Shown one piece after another: positions 11,618-25,055 of a DNA stretch of 64,000 bases. The position numbers were made by a program, and so were the translations under genes. The DNA comes from Blasia pusilla (taxonomy: Eukaryota > Marchantiophyta > Marchantiopsida > Blasiales). The notes below the pieces were generated by a model. That model saw only the letters and a program-made list of their open reading frames with translations, was not told the DNA's origin and did not search any database. Positions within the stretch are counted from its first letter, which is position 1. Every line of letters starts with the position of its first letter. The DNA lies in the NCBI GenBank assembly GCA_050084515.1, contig CM114272.1, positions 41,664,001 to 41,728,000 on the forward strand. Direction: 5' to 3'.

Positions 11618-12490
11618 TTATGATCCACCTTGGTCAGCAAGGCTAGCGGCGTCGCAATCAAACTGAAACCCTTGACGTACCGTCGATAAAATTTTTCCAA
11701 TCCCATGGATGCACGAATTTGACTCACATCTGTAGGATGTGGAATGCATGAAATATATAGCCTCTATCTTTGTCTGCTGCACACCAAGGCCATCTGGGTA
11801 TGTAGTATGACCCAAGTACTTAATCTGGTCGTAGAAGAACTTGCACTTGCTGGATGTAGCTTCATCCCACAGAACTACAATTTTCAAAATACCTCCTCCA
11901 AATGTCGCTTATGCTCCTCAACCGTGGCGCTAAAGACTACGACGTCATTAATATAACACCTAGCAAAATCTAGACTTGCCAAGATCCTCTCAATAACCCT
12001 TTGAAACTCATCCGGGTTATCTTTAACCCAAATTGTAAGAACCACCACTAGTACAAACAATCCTTCCCGTGAGGATCGATGCCCCAAAATCCCATCTTCT
12101 GCCTATCTTCCAATTTGACAGGCAAATAATGATATCCACCTCAAAAATCCAACGAACTGAAAATCTTTGCATGCCTAATAGCATCAAAGATCTCTTAAGG
12201 AGTGGGCATGGTATACTTATCGAACTTCGTCTATCGGCTGGTAATCTCCACACATCCGCCTATCCGTCCAATTGCCATGCACATCCTTCTTGGTAGGCAT
12301 GATAGTGGTAGATGCATACTCCCCATGTGACATCTCCACTAGTCCTGCTCCAACCAAGTCTTGGCTCCTTCTTTCAATCAAAGCCCTCTCCATATCATTG
12401 TACCTGTAGGGTTTTCGGAAGATCGGCGTGTCACTAGACAATTCAATGTGGATCCTTGGACCCTTTAGCATACCCAAATCTTGCATGTTG
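11618..12490 (-). pseudogene. gypsy reverse transcriptase (element B)
   Basis: The visible order is LSSDTPIFRKPYRYNDMERA, then GAGLVEMSHGEYASTTIMP and DRRMCGDYQPID (12486-12217), then FQRVIERILASLDFARCYIN with the catalytic box CYINDVVVFS (12087-11884). The C-terminal connection KYLGHTTYPDGLGVQQTKIE follows (11887-11618). The usual YxDD box has Asn for the first catalytic Asp (YIND), and the domain is split over several frames. This copy therefore cannot polymerise DNA. Confidence 0.85.
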
Positions 12491-14368
12491 AATGCAAAAG
12501 TGCTCCTATAGCTCCTCAGGAACTGATGTATCCGGCGCCTCTTGTCAACTTAGGGTCCATATCTGGCTCCCAAGTCTCCATTGTGACTATGGTAGGAATA
12601 TTAATCTCCGGCATGGGTATTTGTGGTTCTATGGTGCAACCCCAGGTCGGACGACAATAATCAACGCCTCTCCTACAAGCAATTCCAAACTCTCATCTCC
12701 TCCACGTGCAATACTATGAACCACGCTCAATGTTGTGGCTTCCATCTCTTGCCGCACTTGCAACACATCCCAAGAAGTCCAAGGGTGTCTCCCCCGATCC
12801 CCCCTGGTGTGTTGATATCCTTGGGTCTCACCCCCACTGCCCCCCAGCCATTGCCTCAATCGTCTCACTAGGCATGGCGCTAACCAACGCAATAAATATG
12901 ATTTTTCATAACCTCATCCGACGCCGCTCAACTTATCTTGAGATTGTGATCCAGGTCACGCTGTTGAAGTCCATCGCCTGATCCAATATATGACGTCATG
13001 ATGCCTTAGATAATGACGATATTGACGTCACTCCTATGGGAAATTCCATCGCTCTCTCTCGCTCATCCCTGTTGGGCTCTACCAACCGTTGCACCTGGTC
13101 ATCCCGAACCAAGCCGTGCCCACCCTCCTTCCATGTGTACATATGAAGTGAGAAAACTCACAAACTTTGGACAGGTTGCTTGTGGCATGCCAATCCTATT
13201 GACCACAATCAACGGTGGTCGATCATTGTGCCTTACTGCCTTTGATTGATGACCTGCATCTAGAATAGAATCCACCAACAAATGGGAGGGGCGCTCTACA
13301 ATTGCATACTGCAACATCTCATGGGATACCAAGTTGGACCACCATAAAAGTGGGAGATGTGCTCGTGAACCTACACTCGCCGCATCCAAAAATACTGTTG
13401 GGCTGATCCATGCATGCACATGATGTGCATTCATCACCACCCTTGACCTCGAATCATCCACAATCGATATATTCTCCAGGATGTAAGCTAGAGAATGAGA
13501 CTAATGCTCTTGCAAGTGTTGCAAGATCCTCATCATCTCCCCAAAGAATCTCGATCGAGTGTCAGCCAATCCATCACCTTGTCCAACACTCGACTGGCCC
13601 TCACATGGCCTACCAGCAATGACCAAATCAATGGTCCCTACCCACTCCAGGTCTTGCGTCCCCAACAATTAAATATTTCTTCGGAGAGAACTCTAGTACC
13701 CTTGTACGGCAGACAAAGATAACAAGTCGGGAAGGCAGAGGCATAATTGCGCCATATATTGTAATGAAATGTGCCTCACAACCTCATCAAGCTTCACATA
13801 TAGGTACTGCTACACGCGCACTCTGGACTGCAAATTAGCAGCCAATCCAATGCGGATCCCTCCAAAGAGATCCAACATCCGAATACCCTCCTCTAGGATG
13901 CGCCACAAAATCGGTGTGGTGTCCAAGGATGTCAAAGTAGCACTCCCCGATACCTCGGGTTCCTCTGACCTATCATACATAGGTGCAAACGTCTCACTCT
14001 GCGCTGTCTACATGTGCTCATCGGCCAAGCGTCCAAGCTCCTAACTCAAGCCCCACAACGGCACCTCTCCTCCACGGAATGATGTGACTACCAGAAGACT
14101 CCTCTACATAGAAGTGTTAGGTGCAAGTATGTCCCTTGCATGGACATGCCCCTCAATCAAATTACTAGGCCAAGTGATGGGGTTGTTGAATGCTGGTAAT
14201 GTCGCCATCTCTCCTAGTCGTCACTTAATCACTCCGCCTTGAATCAAACGGGTAACAAGCTAAGTCGCCCATCATCTAACTACCATCCTAGTCTGTAGGA
14301 TGTTGACTCCTCCAATATTCTAGGGAAAACCCCATTGGGTATAACACGTCTCCTCCAACCAAGAGGTT

Positions 14369-14644
14369 CTACAACTCGGCTTCGATTACTATCGCCGTGG
14401 CTCGCACCACGGACTCATTTGATGTATGTCTCAAGCGAATCCTCACCATGACCTCCTTTCGGGTGATAAATAGCATCGTACTTACTCCACCCAAGGATGT
14501 CTGTATCTTGAATGGGCAACGCTCCACATTGGCCCTCGTGAGGAGCAACTGTGTAAACGCCGCTTTCCCCAACATCACGGGTTGCGCTCCGGAATCCAAG
14601 AAGACGCGCTCCGGAAAAAATACTCTACCTCTTGGACTACCCAA
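14369..14644 (-). pseudogene. gypsy aspartic protease (element B)
   Basis: The active-site loop VFLDSGAQPVMLGKAAF keeps the D-S-G triad. It is followed by CPFKIQTSLGG as in element A. The open frame is about 90 codons; the start of the domain and its link to RT lie in other frames. Confidence 0.8.
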
Positions 14645-15085
14645 ATGTAATATCTCTCCTCTATTATCCAGCTAAACAACTCCTTGCAACACCATGGCAT
14701 GCTCTATCTAGTGGGCATCTCCAACATCCTAACAGCCACAACTTGCCATGATTATGAGGTGGACGGCCCAAGCATAGGCTCCAAGGGCAGGTCCATCACG
14801 TCCTCTACAATCACCTCTGAACGTGATGCAAGAACACAATCTTCATGCTCACATAGCATAGAGGCCAGCTGAAAAACCTCCACGATTGTACCTCCCAATG
14901 TCATAACATCGAAATTAGAAAACCATGGGGCGTGGTACATCGCAATCTCCGCCCCCAACAACTTACTCGATACGGGATCCATCTAAGCATCTACGATACG
15001 AGTCTTTGCACTCGCCTCTCCCATCGCACTCTATGCTTGTACCCTCTAGGCCCACCTAGAGCGACAAGTCAGTATGATGCCCTCT

Positions 15086-15430
15086 CTAGCCCTTGGTCCG
15101 ACCGTAACTCACGGTAAAGGCTAAACACCTAGCACGTGTATGACTATACCGCATACAATGGTCACACTGATAAACTCCTATTGTGGATCCATCTCCTCCT
15201 CCAAGCTGAAGCATGCGTCCAATCCCATTGATGATGGGCTCCACTACATGCCCAACAAGTAATCCCAAGCAGCTGCAGTTGTGCCACTTATGATGACGTA
15301 GGTCTCTATGACGTTGACTCCCGCTATCCTTGCTAAGTTGGTGGTGCCATAGTCCTCTCCCAAAATCCACGTTAGTGCATTGATGGTGTAGGCAACTATG
15401 ACCTATGGCTGCTATGCTCTCCTCAACCAT
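15086..15430 (-). pseudogene. gypsy gag C-terminal part with zinc knuckle (element B)
   Basis: The nucleocapsid zinc knuckle reads CDHCMRYSHTRARC, a perfect C-x2-C-x4-H-x4-C (about 15132-15173), which would bind the RNA genome. The segment begins MVEE, matching the NMVKE part of element A's gag. Only about 45 bases further upstream, gag is cut by the CACTA end at 15476. Gag homology resumes at 27061. Confidence 0.8.
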
Positions 15431-15475
15431 ATTGTGCTCAATACATGCCAGGTCTCAAAAACATCTCTTAATGTA

Positions 15476-15486
15476 CACTAGAAGGA
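15476..15486 (+). repeat. left terminal inverted repeat of the CACTA element
   Basis: CACTAGAAGGA, identical to the complement of the right end. It is preceded by the GTA target duplication at 15473-15475. Confidence 0.92.
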
Positions 15487-15829
15487 TTTAAATCTAAAAA
15501 TCACTATAATTTAATACTCACTTTAGTTCTCGGACTAATAACACTAACTTATAACTAGAAAACAAGTAGTATCAAAGGACTCGTCATATAGGATTTCTAG
15601 TGTCAAAATGACACGTTGCCATAGATTTTTAACCCTGAGCTGGAAAGTGTACAAGTGGATGGAATCCTAGTCATCAATCCGGTGAGTATGACATGGAATT
15701 CTTACGATGCTTACCTGGATGTTTGTACGATTTTGACAGGTGGTAAAGAATGAGTGGTTGAAGTACAAGTGTGACACGTGGACAAACATTCTACATGTAG
15801 TGTATACAAATATTGCCCTACTACTATTT

Positions 15830-16140
15830 GACACTAAATGTAGTCATTCTAGTTATAGATTTTATATAGAATCCATTTAAAGTGTTTTATATGAAACTAC
15901 TTACAGTTATTCTGAACCAGTGCTTATTTCTAGTTGTATCCTTCTAACTAAATATAGTCATTCTTTTCAGTGTATAGTTTTGGTATTTGATTAAAAACTA
16001 GCGGTTATATCTGGTTGTATAATTGAAACTAAATAGTCCTTCTTTCTAAATGTACAATTTTGGTATTTGATAAAAAAATAGTGGTCCTTTCTTTTCGTAT
16101 AAGTACAACTAAGTATAGTCATTCTTTTTTAGTTCTATAG
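15830..16140. repeat. left subterminal repeats of the CACTA element
   Basis: ACTAAATATAGTCATTCT-type units recur at about 15834, 15946, 16031 and 16108, mixed with TTTTGGTATTTGAT repeats (about 15990 and 16060). CACTA elements carry such arrays within a few hundred bases of each end, where the TnpA-type protein binds. The role here is inferred from position. Confidence 0.7.
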
Positions 16141-16508
16141 TGTTCGAATCTGATTAAAAACTAGTTCTAGTTTCATTACGTTATTAAGATTATTTCTTTT
16201 ATTGTTGTTTGATTGTTTCTGTACATTGAACAGACTATAAATTTCTTTAGGAATAAATGTCTTACATACACTTATTTCAATACATTGAGTTGTGTGGTTG
16301 CACATCATTTATCAGAAGCATGACATCGAGCAAACCATAACATTTTAAACAGTGAATGCATACAATCATTTGTTCACATCGAATCTAGCTTTATTCCACA
16401 GAGGATCAACAAAAAAGGGAAGATTTCCTCAACTAGAACAAGATGTAGAGCCATCATGGAAAAAGAAAGGAGTCCTAACTAACTTCGAAGTGAAATCTTC
16501 TTCACTGA

Positions 16509-19500
16509 TTACTCTGGCCATAAGATGCTAGTGCCAGAAGCATGCTTTAGAAGTGTATGGGAGGAATCATCTTCCAAGTTTGGACATGGAAGCTCTGCAT
16601 CCCCATCAATGATGGTCAATACATCCACTTTGACAAGTCCCAATGGAATAATTTTTCCATAACAAGAATCTCTACCAGCATGCCTGATATGCGTCCAGTG
16701 CCTACATGTTCCCAACCTCTTCGGCTATGTGATAGAAAGATTGTATCTCCTATATTCAAGTGCAAAAGCCACACAATGCAATGAATAAACCCATAAGAAA
16801 TCACCTGAAGCATATACATAGGTAGATAAAGCATTTTTTTACTATCAATCTGAAAATTGTACCTTCATGAAACTCCAACCAAGGCTTGGAATACTGGATG
16901 TATAGCTCACTTGCTGCAATCAATTAAGTCATCAACACAGAAATTGAACTACAAGTTCTTTTAATACTGCAATCTTATTGAATCAATCTAAAAATCTAAG
17001 ATCATACAAAGGTTCAGATCACGTAGAGTTACAAAATTGACTCACCATATTTCTTTCTTTCCTCTCGAGAAGCGTTGAACCCTTCCTCGTGGGCTTGCTT
17101 TTTTGCTTCAATTCTTTTTCCTTTTTTTATCCCCCAACAAGATTTTGAAGTGGCTCCACAACCATTATGGATTCTTGTTGAGGATCTTTAGGGGCAGCGA
17201 GCACGGATTCACGAGTCTCTTCCATGACAATAGAGACACATTGTACATTCTTGGGCACAGGAATAACTTCTTGAGGTTTTTATAGAGTAGAGATAGGCAT
17301 AATATCTTGTCTCTCTATAAGATTGTCAAGTGAAGAAGATGCTTGAAATTCAATAGACGCGATGTTCTCACTGAGAGGATCAAGAATAGAATTGGAAATT
17401 TTTGGGATCACCACAACCTCTGGGATCTCAACTAGTGATGGAGGAGGTGGTGTACTATTTTGTCCCTTAGTTACCATACCCTTTAGTTCTGTCATCATTC
17501 CCATCAAGATTTCCATGCTTGTTTTGAGACCACCCAAGTCATTTTCCACCACTTGTATCCTATCTGTCAAGGTGGATGCACTGAGCTCTACGTTTGCCAC
17601 TCCAAGCTCAGTAGATCCGGCATCGACTCCAACTTCACACATTCATAATAATGTTGTAAATTTCTCTTACAAATTCAGAAGTTGTCTTGGCATAGTATTC
17701 AAAATTGACCTTATGTTAAGTGAAATTACAGATACAGAAGTTTCTTTAGCATAATATGGTGAATTGGCTTGTTGTAAAGTGAACTTAGAAGTTGGTCATG
17801 TGACCTAATATTGTATCCTCATCCATTCTTACCAAAAAATATCTCACTTGTATGTTGGTATTGGGATGCTTTTCTTGCATCCAAAGACTCCTCAATGTCT
17901 TGTAGTGATGGACTTCTCCCGCCCATCTCTTTTCCCTACATTCCATCAAATCAGGTTAGGATTGCAATTTAAGCTTTAGATGTTTAGAAGATTTAGAAAC
18001 AGAATGTAAACTTGCTGAAAGAGATACTGAGAAGAAACGCACGAGTTTACCAAAGTGTGCTTTGCTCCTGCATAACCACGCCTTCCATTGGGATTGGGAT
18101 TCTCCACCTTTGAGTGATTGGCCTTCATTCGCTTAAATTTGTTTCGTGCTTTGGGAGACAACCAATATGATTTCAAACTTTCCCAACTCGTAGGATTCAC
18201 ATCCGGAGGAGAGGGGCATTTGGGAGAACACCCTGCCTCTATCCACATCCTCTTCAATCGAGCCCTCTCTCTCTTCATTAGTTCTTGGAGAGAGTTTCAC
18301 CAAAATTTCTCACTACGTTCACCCCCCGTGTATTCATAGTGGGCATCAACATCCCTATGCACAGCTTTCAAATCTGTATATGTTTGTTTAGCAACATCAA
18401 CAATGCTGATGTCTAAGTATCGATGCACTGCAACCTTTACTTCATCATACCAACTACTTTTTCCGTCACAACCATATACTATCTCACCCTGAGTTGTGAC
18501 CTCAACCAAGAGTTTTAGCCCAACTCGCTCTCGAATCTTGCTGGCCGCCTTCCATGCATTATAATCCTCCTTTCTCTTCATCCGTTTAATAGATGATTCT
18601 ACACTAATAATTTCCCACTTCTACACTAGAAAAATAAGAATCCCTCTCCTTACAATATGGTCCAATCAGACATAATATGACCCCATTAATACAGTGACTT
18701 ATCTTACCAAGTGGACCAGGTTGGTGATCAGTTGGTGAAACCTGTGGGGCAAGTCCAAGATTTGGGGCAAAGAAATGTCCACCAAAGAAGCCAGGGGGTT
18801 GGCCCCATCCAGGAGGAATAGAACCTGCATGCCATACTTCAATATGCATCAACAATATGCTTATAAGGGCTCATGGAGCCTGCAAAAAATGACCCCTTGT
18901 TCAAACTTCTAACTTCATGAAACATTATGGCAGGTGTTTAGGATCCTTTTGAGTACTTGACATGGCCGAAGGCCATTGTGTGGGCATCTGGAACCCTGGG
19001 TACATCCCAGGAATCGGCCATTGTATGACTCCGGGAAGATGGGAAAGTGGATTCTTCTCGCTTTTTTTTGGCTTCTTGCTTGGACTAGGGCGCTATCACC
19101 AAACAATTTCATCTAAGTGAGTCATTTTAGTATTTGCAAGAAAGAAGCTATGAACGAATAAAGTTCTATGCAAGTATTTCAATGTTTGCAATTAAGAGAC
19201 TTGTTACTTACACATTCTTCACCCGCCTTGCCACGATTATTCTTTTGCCTTAATGGAGACTTCCCCTTGCCTACTCGGATCTGTTCTATACCTTAAGGGG
19301 AGGATTGTTGAGGTGTTGCATCATAGTCTTTATTGGACTCACTATTACTACTGGATCCTTTCTCTTCATCATTTGATGAGTCCTCCGACATAATTGTTTT
19401 CTGTGCTGCAACACTCCGATTATTATATACCTTTGGAGTTGATGAACAAGCACCCTCGCTGGTTCTTGCTCTCTTTTGAAGAACATGCTGGTTAAGAGGT

Positions 19501-19540
19501 GGAAGAACTCTCCTTCAAACCAAATTCGCCACCAATCCAT
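16509..19540 (-). pseudogene. tnpA-like second CACTA gene (Transposase_24 and DUF8039-like parts)
   Basis: Reading leftwards, a Pro/Gly-rich segment (HAGSIPPGWGQPPGFFGG, near 18840-18790) comes first. Then comes a basic region (18581-18297), then WESLKSYWLSPKARNKFKRM with NPNGRRGYAGAKH (18278-17976), typical of the plant Transposase_24 (Ptta/En/Spm) family. A coiled-coil-like segment follows (17642-17280). Last is IIPLGLVKVDVLTI with HASGTSILWPE (16834-16509), which resembles the DUF8039 domain of En/Spm-associated proteins. Frames change between parts; some breaks may be introns, others are mutations. Such proteins bind the subterminal repeats and support transposition. A second copy of the last domain lies at 51807-52115. 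Confidence 0.7.
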
Positions 19541-19996
19541 CTAATGTTAGTAAGATTATAGTCACAAAGGATGAAAATTGAAACCATTATAAAGTAAGTC
19601 CAGCAAAGTGCAAGTTCAAAGAGTACTTCTTATCGAAACTCCTCCTCAAGTTTCTTTGTCGCCTCTCTCACAAAAGCCACATGCTCCCCACGTAGTCAAT
19701 GGTATTTACTGCAAGGACTCTCCTCTACAATTCGGGTCTTATCATCAATCTCAGAGTCTCTGCCCACCTCCGATGGCATGATCATTCAAACGCTATTGAA
19801 ATTGGACCCGATGTCAAACTACAAATAAGATCCAATTGTAAGTACTTCTCTAGGAATTTTTTTCTCAAAAAAGATATATGACATCAAGTTGGGTAAAGTA
19901 CCTGAAACAGATAGATCCAAAATCCAAAAAAAACATTTAGAAAACTTAATTTTCACAATTCTAAGGCATACTATTATCATTGAAAATCCTCCTCAC

Positions 19997-22900
19997 TTAA
20001 AACCTTACAAGGTAAAGTTGTTGCCCTACTTGTATAGAATAACACCAACATTCATGAATTGACTCTTCATCTTGACTATCTGAGCTACTATTTTGCTCCT
20101 TCTCATCCTCAGATGTAGGAGCCTCATACAGTTCTTCATCTCCATCCTCTACACTGATGGTAGTGTAGTCCATATTTTCTAGTGTTATTTCTGCATCTGA
20201 TAGTTGTATTACCCCAACCAGGGTTACGTCAGGAACTTCACTCTCTAGTTGTGTATGAGCATCAAACCCTCTAGGTTGCAAGCTATCATTTCTTGATAAG
20301 TCTACACTCTCCCCCACTACCCTTCTTGATCGTGCTTGTTTTTGCATAACAACTTTCCATCTTGGCCTATCTTCTATATCTCCATAAAATACTTGCTCTA
20401 CTTGGCTAGGAAAAACAAAAGGATCAGAATTCAAGGGCAGGAATTTTCTAAAGTTGGCTAGTAGGGAACGATTCTCATCATAAAGCATGCTGAGTTCTCG
20501 GGAGCCCCATGTAGATTGAACCCATTTTCCCCTCATCAAGATAATGGGCTGCTCTAACCGGCCATAATCCATAACTAAAATATCAGACAAGAGGCCAACA
20601 TAAGGCTGGTTTAGTTTGCAATGGCTTCCTCCAACGCATGAGATTCAAAGATTGATGCAATCCCCGAATCAAAGGTTGTGTAATCACTTCCATCATCTAC
20701 CGTGAAATGGTTTCCATAAGCTTTCATCTTTTTGTATGACAACTAAAACCGAGAAGGTGGGACGGACAGTTTTACAACCATATCATCAATGGCATGGCCG
20801 GAAGCTATCCATTCTATAATCTTTGGACGGATCCACTGAGAGAATGTGGAATCCCCATTGCCCTCCTCTCTGAACTTTCTGCACAATAACCAGCGATGAC
20901 AAACTTTTAAAAACCAACACCCTCCATTAACTACAAAAGGTAGTTATTTCTTGCGTGGACAAATAATCTGATTCAATAGAAATAGAAAGGCTAGAAGGAA
21001 ACTAGATGGAAAGAGTTTACATAACACTAGTACTTACTCCAGCCATATTGTGAAACATTCACTATTGTGGAGCACATATGCATGTGCCACTTCAAGAATT
21101 TCAGAGCTCATTTGACGCTTGGTTCCGACACCTTCTAACACCTCACCAATAACTCCTTCGTCCTCGCTCGCATCCCAAAATCTTGTTCGTATGACATCAT
21201 AGTTTTGCATGTACTTCGGCCATACAGCCTTCTGGTCTAGCACGTGATCTGACATAATTCTTCAATACACCCAAATATCTCTCCACAGGGTACATCCACC
21301 GACATGGAACAGGGCCACAAATATCAAACTCTTCAACCAAATGGACAAGGAGGTGAGTCATCACGTCAAAGAAGGAAGGGGGAAAGTGTATCTCCATGAG
21401 GCAAAGCGTGGTAGAAACGTCTTCTTTTAAGGATTCAAAATCCTGAGGGTTGTATGTCTTAACACAAAGGCGTCAGAAAATTCTGGACATGTGCATGATA
21501 GTCATCCTGAGTGGGCTTTTCAAGAGTCCCCGCAAAAATAATGGTAAGATTTGTTGCATAAAAATATGATGGTCATGGGACTTAAGTGCACCCACATTCT
21601 TCCGTAGCAGATGTTTCTGTAAAGCGCCAACATAACCGCTAGGAACTTTTAGACTTTGTACCCTAGCGTCAAATATCTTAACCTCCTCAGGGGTAAGCAC
21701 GTAATATGCCTTTGGTTTTAACTTGGACGGATGCTCTACTAGGATGCGCTTGAAGCCACAAGTGACACGCGTCTAATTCCCCTAACCTTCATGTCTTGCC
21801 TAACTTGAACCGAGTCCTTGTTTTTCATACCAAAAAAGGTTTTCAACATATTGTCCGTAACCTTTTTTTCACAATGCATAATGTCAAGGGTATGACAGAT
21901 TAATAAATCCTGAAAAATTATCAAGAAGGAATAATGTGAATTTCGGGATCATCCATGCACTCAACAAAGAAACCAGTAGGTGATCAAACCAACACAATTA
22001 CCACAAGAAATGGAAAGTGTGGACAAGTATGAAAAAATGCAAACATCTTCAATAGGTTTTACTCACCTTCCAATAAGGCAGTTTGAATAGAATGCTCTTT
22101 CTTTGGACCCCATACACTTTGTAGGGATCAACCAGAACCTGCTCATCCCTCTTGTGCCTAGGTCTTGGCGTTTCATCAAATATCGTCTTCATTTCAGCCC
22201 ATCTCAATATATCATGACTGGTCACACGCTTGGGTGTTGGACGATTTTCAATGTGTCGATTAAAAAGATGCGCAAATTGGATCTTCTTGTAAGGATAATT
22301 CCTATCTTTATACCGTCGATGGCCTTGAAATGTTGGCTTATGCAAAGGTTTAGAATAATATGAATCTACTTGTGGTCCACACACCACGCATGCCAGTTTT
22401 CCCCTGGTACATTGGCCAGAGACCACACCTAGCCCAAGATAGTCACTAATAGTCCATATGATCATGGCTCTAAGAAGGAACTTATCTTGGCCTTCAGGAA
22501 GAGAAATATCATATGCAACGACTCCTTTCCAAAGTAGTTGAAACTCGTTTACAAGTGGAGCTAAATACACATCTAAGTTATGAGAAGACACTAACTCCTT
22601 ACCAGGAATGATCAAAGCCAATTGGAGAAAACATTTCTTTGTACACAACTATGGTGGAAGATTTAGTTCACCAAAATAACAGGCCAAGTTGACCAAACTG
22701 AACTCTTGTCCCTAAAAGGATTTACTCCACCTAAAGCGAGCCCTAATCGATACTTACGAAGCTCATTCATGAACTCTGGCCAAAGCTCATCTATATCTTT
22801 TCAATGTCGAAAATCTCCAGCATGACGCACTTTACCATTGCTACTTTTGTTTTCTGATGTCCATTTCATTAGTTCAGCTATGGTCTTACATCTATACATA

Positions 22901-23847
22901 TGTTTTAGCCGTGGGATATTTGGAAAGTGTCTAAGAACTTGTACATCAATCTTTGTTTTCCCTTGCACCTTATATCGAGGGGAGTTGCACTTAGAGCAAT
23001 TCAACAAGTCCTTATGCTCTCCATTGAAGAGCATACAACCATTGGGACAACAATGAATTTGAATATAATTCAAACCCAACTTATTGATCAATGTTTTGGC
23101 ATCATAGTGGTTTCTTGGAACCACATTCTCATTGGGCATGACTTGCACTACCAAGAATTTTAGGATCTCATCCACAACAATATTTGAGACATTGTGAGTA
23201 CCACATATGTTTAAGAACATGGTGAATGCAAGTTTTCTAGTTTTAGAACCAGTAAATAAAGGTTGACAAGCATCCCTTAACACCTTAGACTGTGTAGCCC
23301 ATTCCTCCTCACCACCTCCCCTTTCAGATTCGTCTAATCCCATCTCAAATGGCACTTGATCCTCATCTTCGATTCTAGCATCTATTTGTATCTGTGTTGG
23401 CAGATCTTGGACTTGTCCCATGTCAAAGGTATGGAAAGCCTCGTTGATCATCCGATGGATATCTAACGTTTTGTCAATTTCCAACGGTGGATCACTACAT
23501 GACTGATTTAAATCAGTTATAACATCATTATGATCTAGAGTAATGTGATTATCACCATGGTGGCCTTCATTTGATTTCCACTCCTCATCTGATGAATCAT
23601 AATCATCAAGATTTACCTAGATTTGTTTGGGAGGATATCTCTTATTTTTAATGAGGTGCTTTTCTACAATGTGTACTTATCTCAATTTTATCCCTTTGCA
23701 TTCACTACACGGGCACCTTAGTTTCTTCAACCCAAGAACTCTTGCTGCTTCCTTCTCTCTACGCCAAATCTTTTCGTCATGGGAACCGATCCTCCCAACA
23801 TCACTTACACTTGGCCTAACTCTTTTAAATTGCCCCGTTCTCTCCAT
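19997..23847 (-). pseudogene. tnp2: CACTA transposase Tnp2 (Transposase-associated, Tnp2, DUF4218, DUF4216)
   Basis: The start is the ATG at 23847 (MERTGQF). Domain order is canonical. The transposase-associated zinc-binding part comes first (LRCPCSECKGIKL, about 23720). The Tnp2 core follows (CCPNGCMLFNGEHKDLLNCS and RHFPNIPRLKHMYR at 23080-22900; GGVNPFRDKSSVWSTWPVI and LALIIPGKELVSSHNLDVYL to 22540; RGKLACVVCG). DUF4218 is at 21470-21200 (FPPSFFDVMTHLLVHLVEEF, RWMYPVERYLGVLKNYVRSR). DUF4216 is at 20590-20330 (GRLEQPIILMRGKWVQSTWG, PFVFPSQVEQVFYGD). An intron with intact borders separates LPYWK from DLLICHTLDIMHCEK (21910-22066). In-frame stops near 23690, 23625 and 22650, and a shift near 22660, make it a pseudogene. 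The enzyme would cut and join the element's CACTA ends. Confidence 0.88.
21910..22066 (-). other. conserved-border intron in tnp2
   Basis: On the minus strand the exon ends TATTGGAAG and the intron starts GTGAGT; it ends TTTTTCAG before GATTTATTAATC. Splicing is in phase and rejoins the Tnp2 motif PYWK-DLL. The length is 157 bp. Confidence 0.8.
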
Positions 23848-23849
23848 TC

Positions 23850-24900
23850 TAATAGACCAAAAAATATGTGTGAAAATGGGCTACATAACATAGAACTCTC
23901 CTTCATTCACTTCTATTAATTATTTGTTTTAACGGGTGATAGGAGTTCACGTCACATCCATGTTCTATCAATAGTCTAAGAAGATATCAACCAAAATAAC
24001 TTATTTAGATTTCTTCTCTTTTGGTACTTACTGGTCAAGTGACTCATTACAGCAGAGTACTAATTCTCCTCGCCTCCCCTATTCAAAGATTGTAGCTATC
24101 ACCTCCATCATGGATCCAAAAACCATCTTATAAGTAGAATGTGGAACATCATTTATAATATAGGTTGATTAGGTTGAGAGGCTTGCTTGAAGAGAAAGGC
24201 CCTCTGCGCCTACCTCACACGTCATGGAACTTTTCACCACACCATGTACTTTACATGATCCAGGTCTGATATTTATCTGGGCAGAGAATCTAGGCTATAG
24301 AATGTGTTGAACAATTTTTTTACCAGCTTAGCAATAACCACATATGCTCTTGCTCTGTGTGTTATGAATGTTGTGCAAGAGACCAAGTAGTGACTAGAGG
24401 TTCACGATGATGTTGATGAAAGGTTTCATCCCCATCATCACACAAGGCCTAAGACTTCAGTTGTGTTCCTATCCTGCTTTTCTTAGAGTTCAAGGGGATT
24501 GTCCCATTCCTAAACTTGAACTTAAGCCGGGATCTCAAGCAAGGGGTTCCCCACAAATATTTCTTCAGTTCTGCTTGTTTAGGATATACCCTCAAGGGGT
24601 CACATCTTCCCCCGTGCTGTTCTACTATGATCATTTGCCCACTGCTTTGGTTATGGTATCCACAAATGCTTTCTCATCTTGCTCCCATAGTTCAGGCTCT
24701 GCAGGGAGCTTGGTTGCATGCACAATGTCTTACACTTATTTTGGCCAAGATTTTGCCAAATTCCAGTACCTAAATTGCTCTATTACGCTATATTCTAGTG
24801 TGGGATGAGGATGTCTACAGCAATAATACCTAAACTGCTCTATTATACTATTTTCGCAGTCAAGCTTCCGATTCGCCATCACGGTATATGTTGGGTAGGC
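23850..24900. other. CACTA 5' region, no gene seen
   Basis: This lies upstream of tnp2 inside the transposon. Open frames of up to 133 codons (24407-24808, plus strand) have no recognisable domain and are probably chance. Confidence 0.4.
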
Positions 24901-25055
24901 TCAAGCCACATAATCGTTCATCAGACAGAGCCACAGAAAAAAATGTAAGAAGATGCTTTTCGACAAAAACCCTAAACCCCTGGTATAGTGGAGTTGTGCA
25001 CATTCTCTTAGGGTTGAGTTCAGAGGAGCAGCTCTAGCGAGGGCAGATGGAGTGG

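Larger units (their letters stand above)
11440..15475 (-). mobile_element. Ty3/gypsy element B, interrupted by the CACTA element
   Basis: The minus-strand order is gag with zinc knuckle (15430-15086), protease (14644-14369), RT (12490-11618) and the start of RNase H (FQLQTDWSMLGLRAVLMQ, near 11475-11530). The gag continues to the right of the CACTA element at 27061-27190, because element A's gag DNA aligns across the junction. Stops and frame changes are common. The RNase H end stops at about 11440, so integrase is not attached here; the fragment at 7.8-9.2 kb is a candidate for the remainder. Confidence 0.85.

Noticed and set aside
7795-15475. Reading 7.8-9.2 kb and 11.4-15.5 kb as one gypsy element split by the LTR-like block
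   Set aside because: Both pieces seem to contain the start of RNase H (TDWS region) at their inner edges, so they overlap by more than a target duplication. They may be separate truncated copies; not settled.
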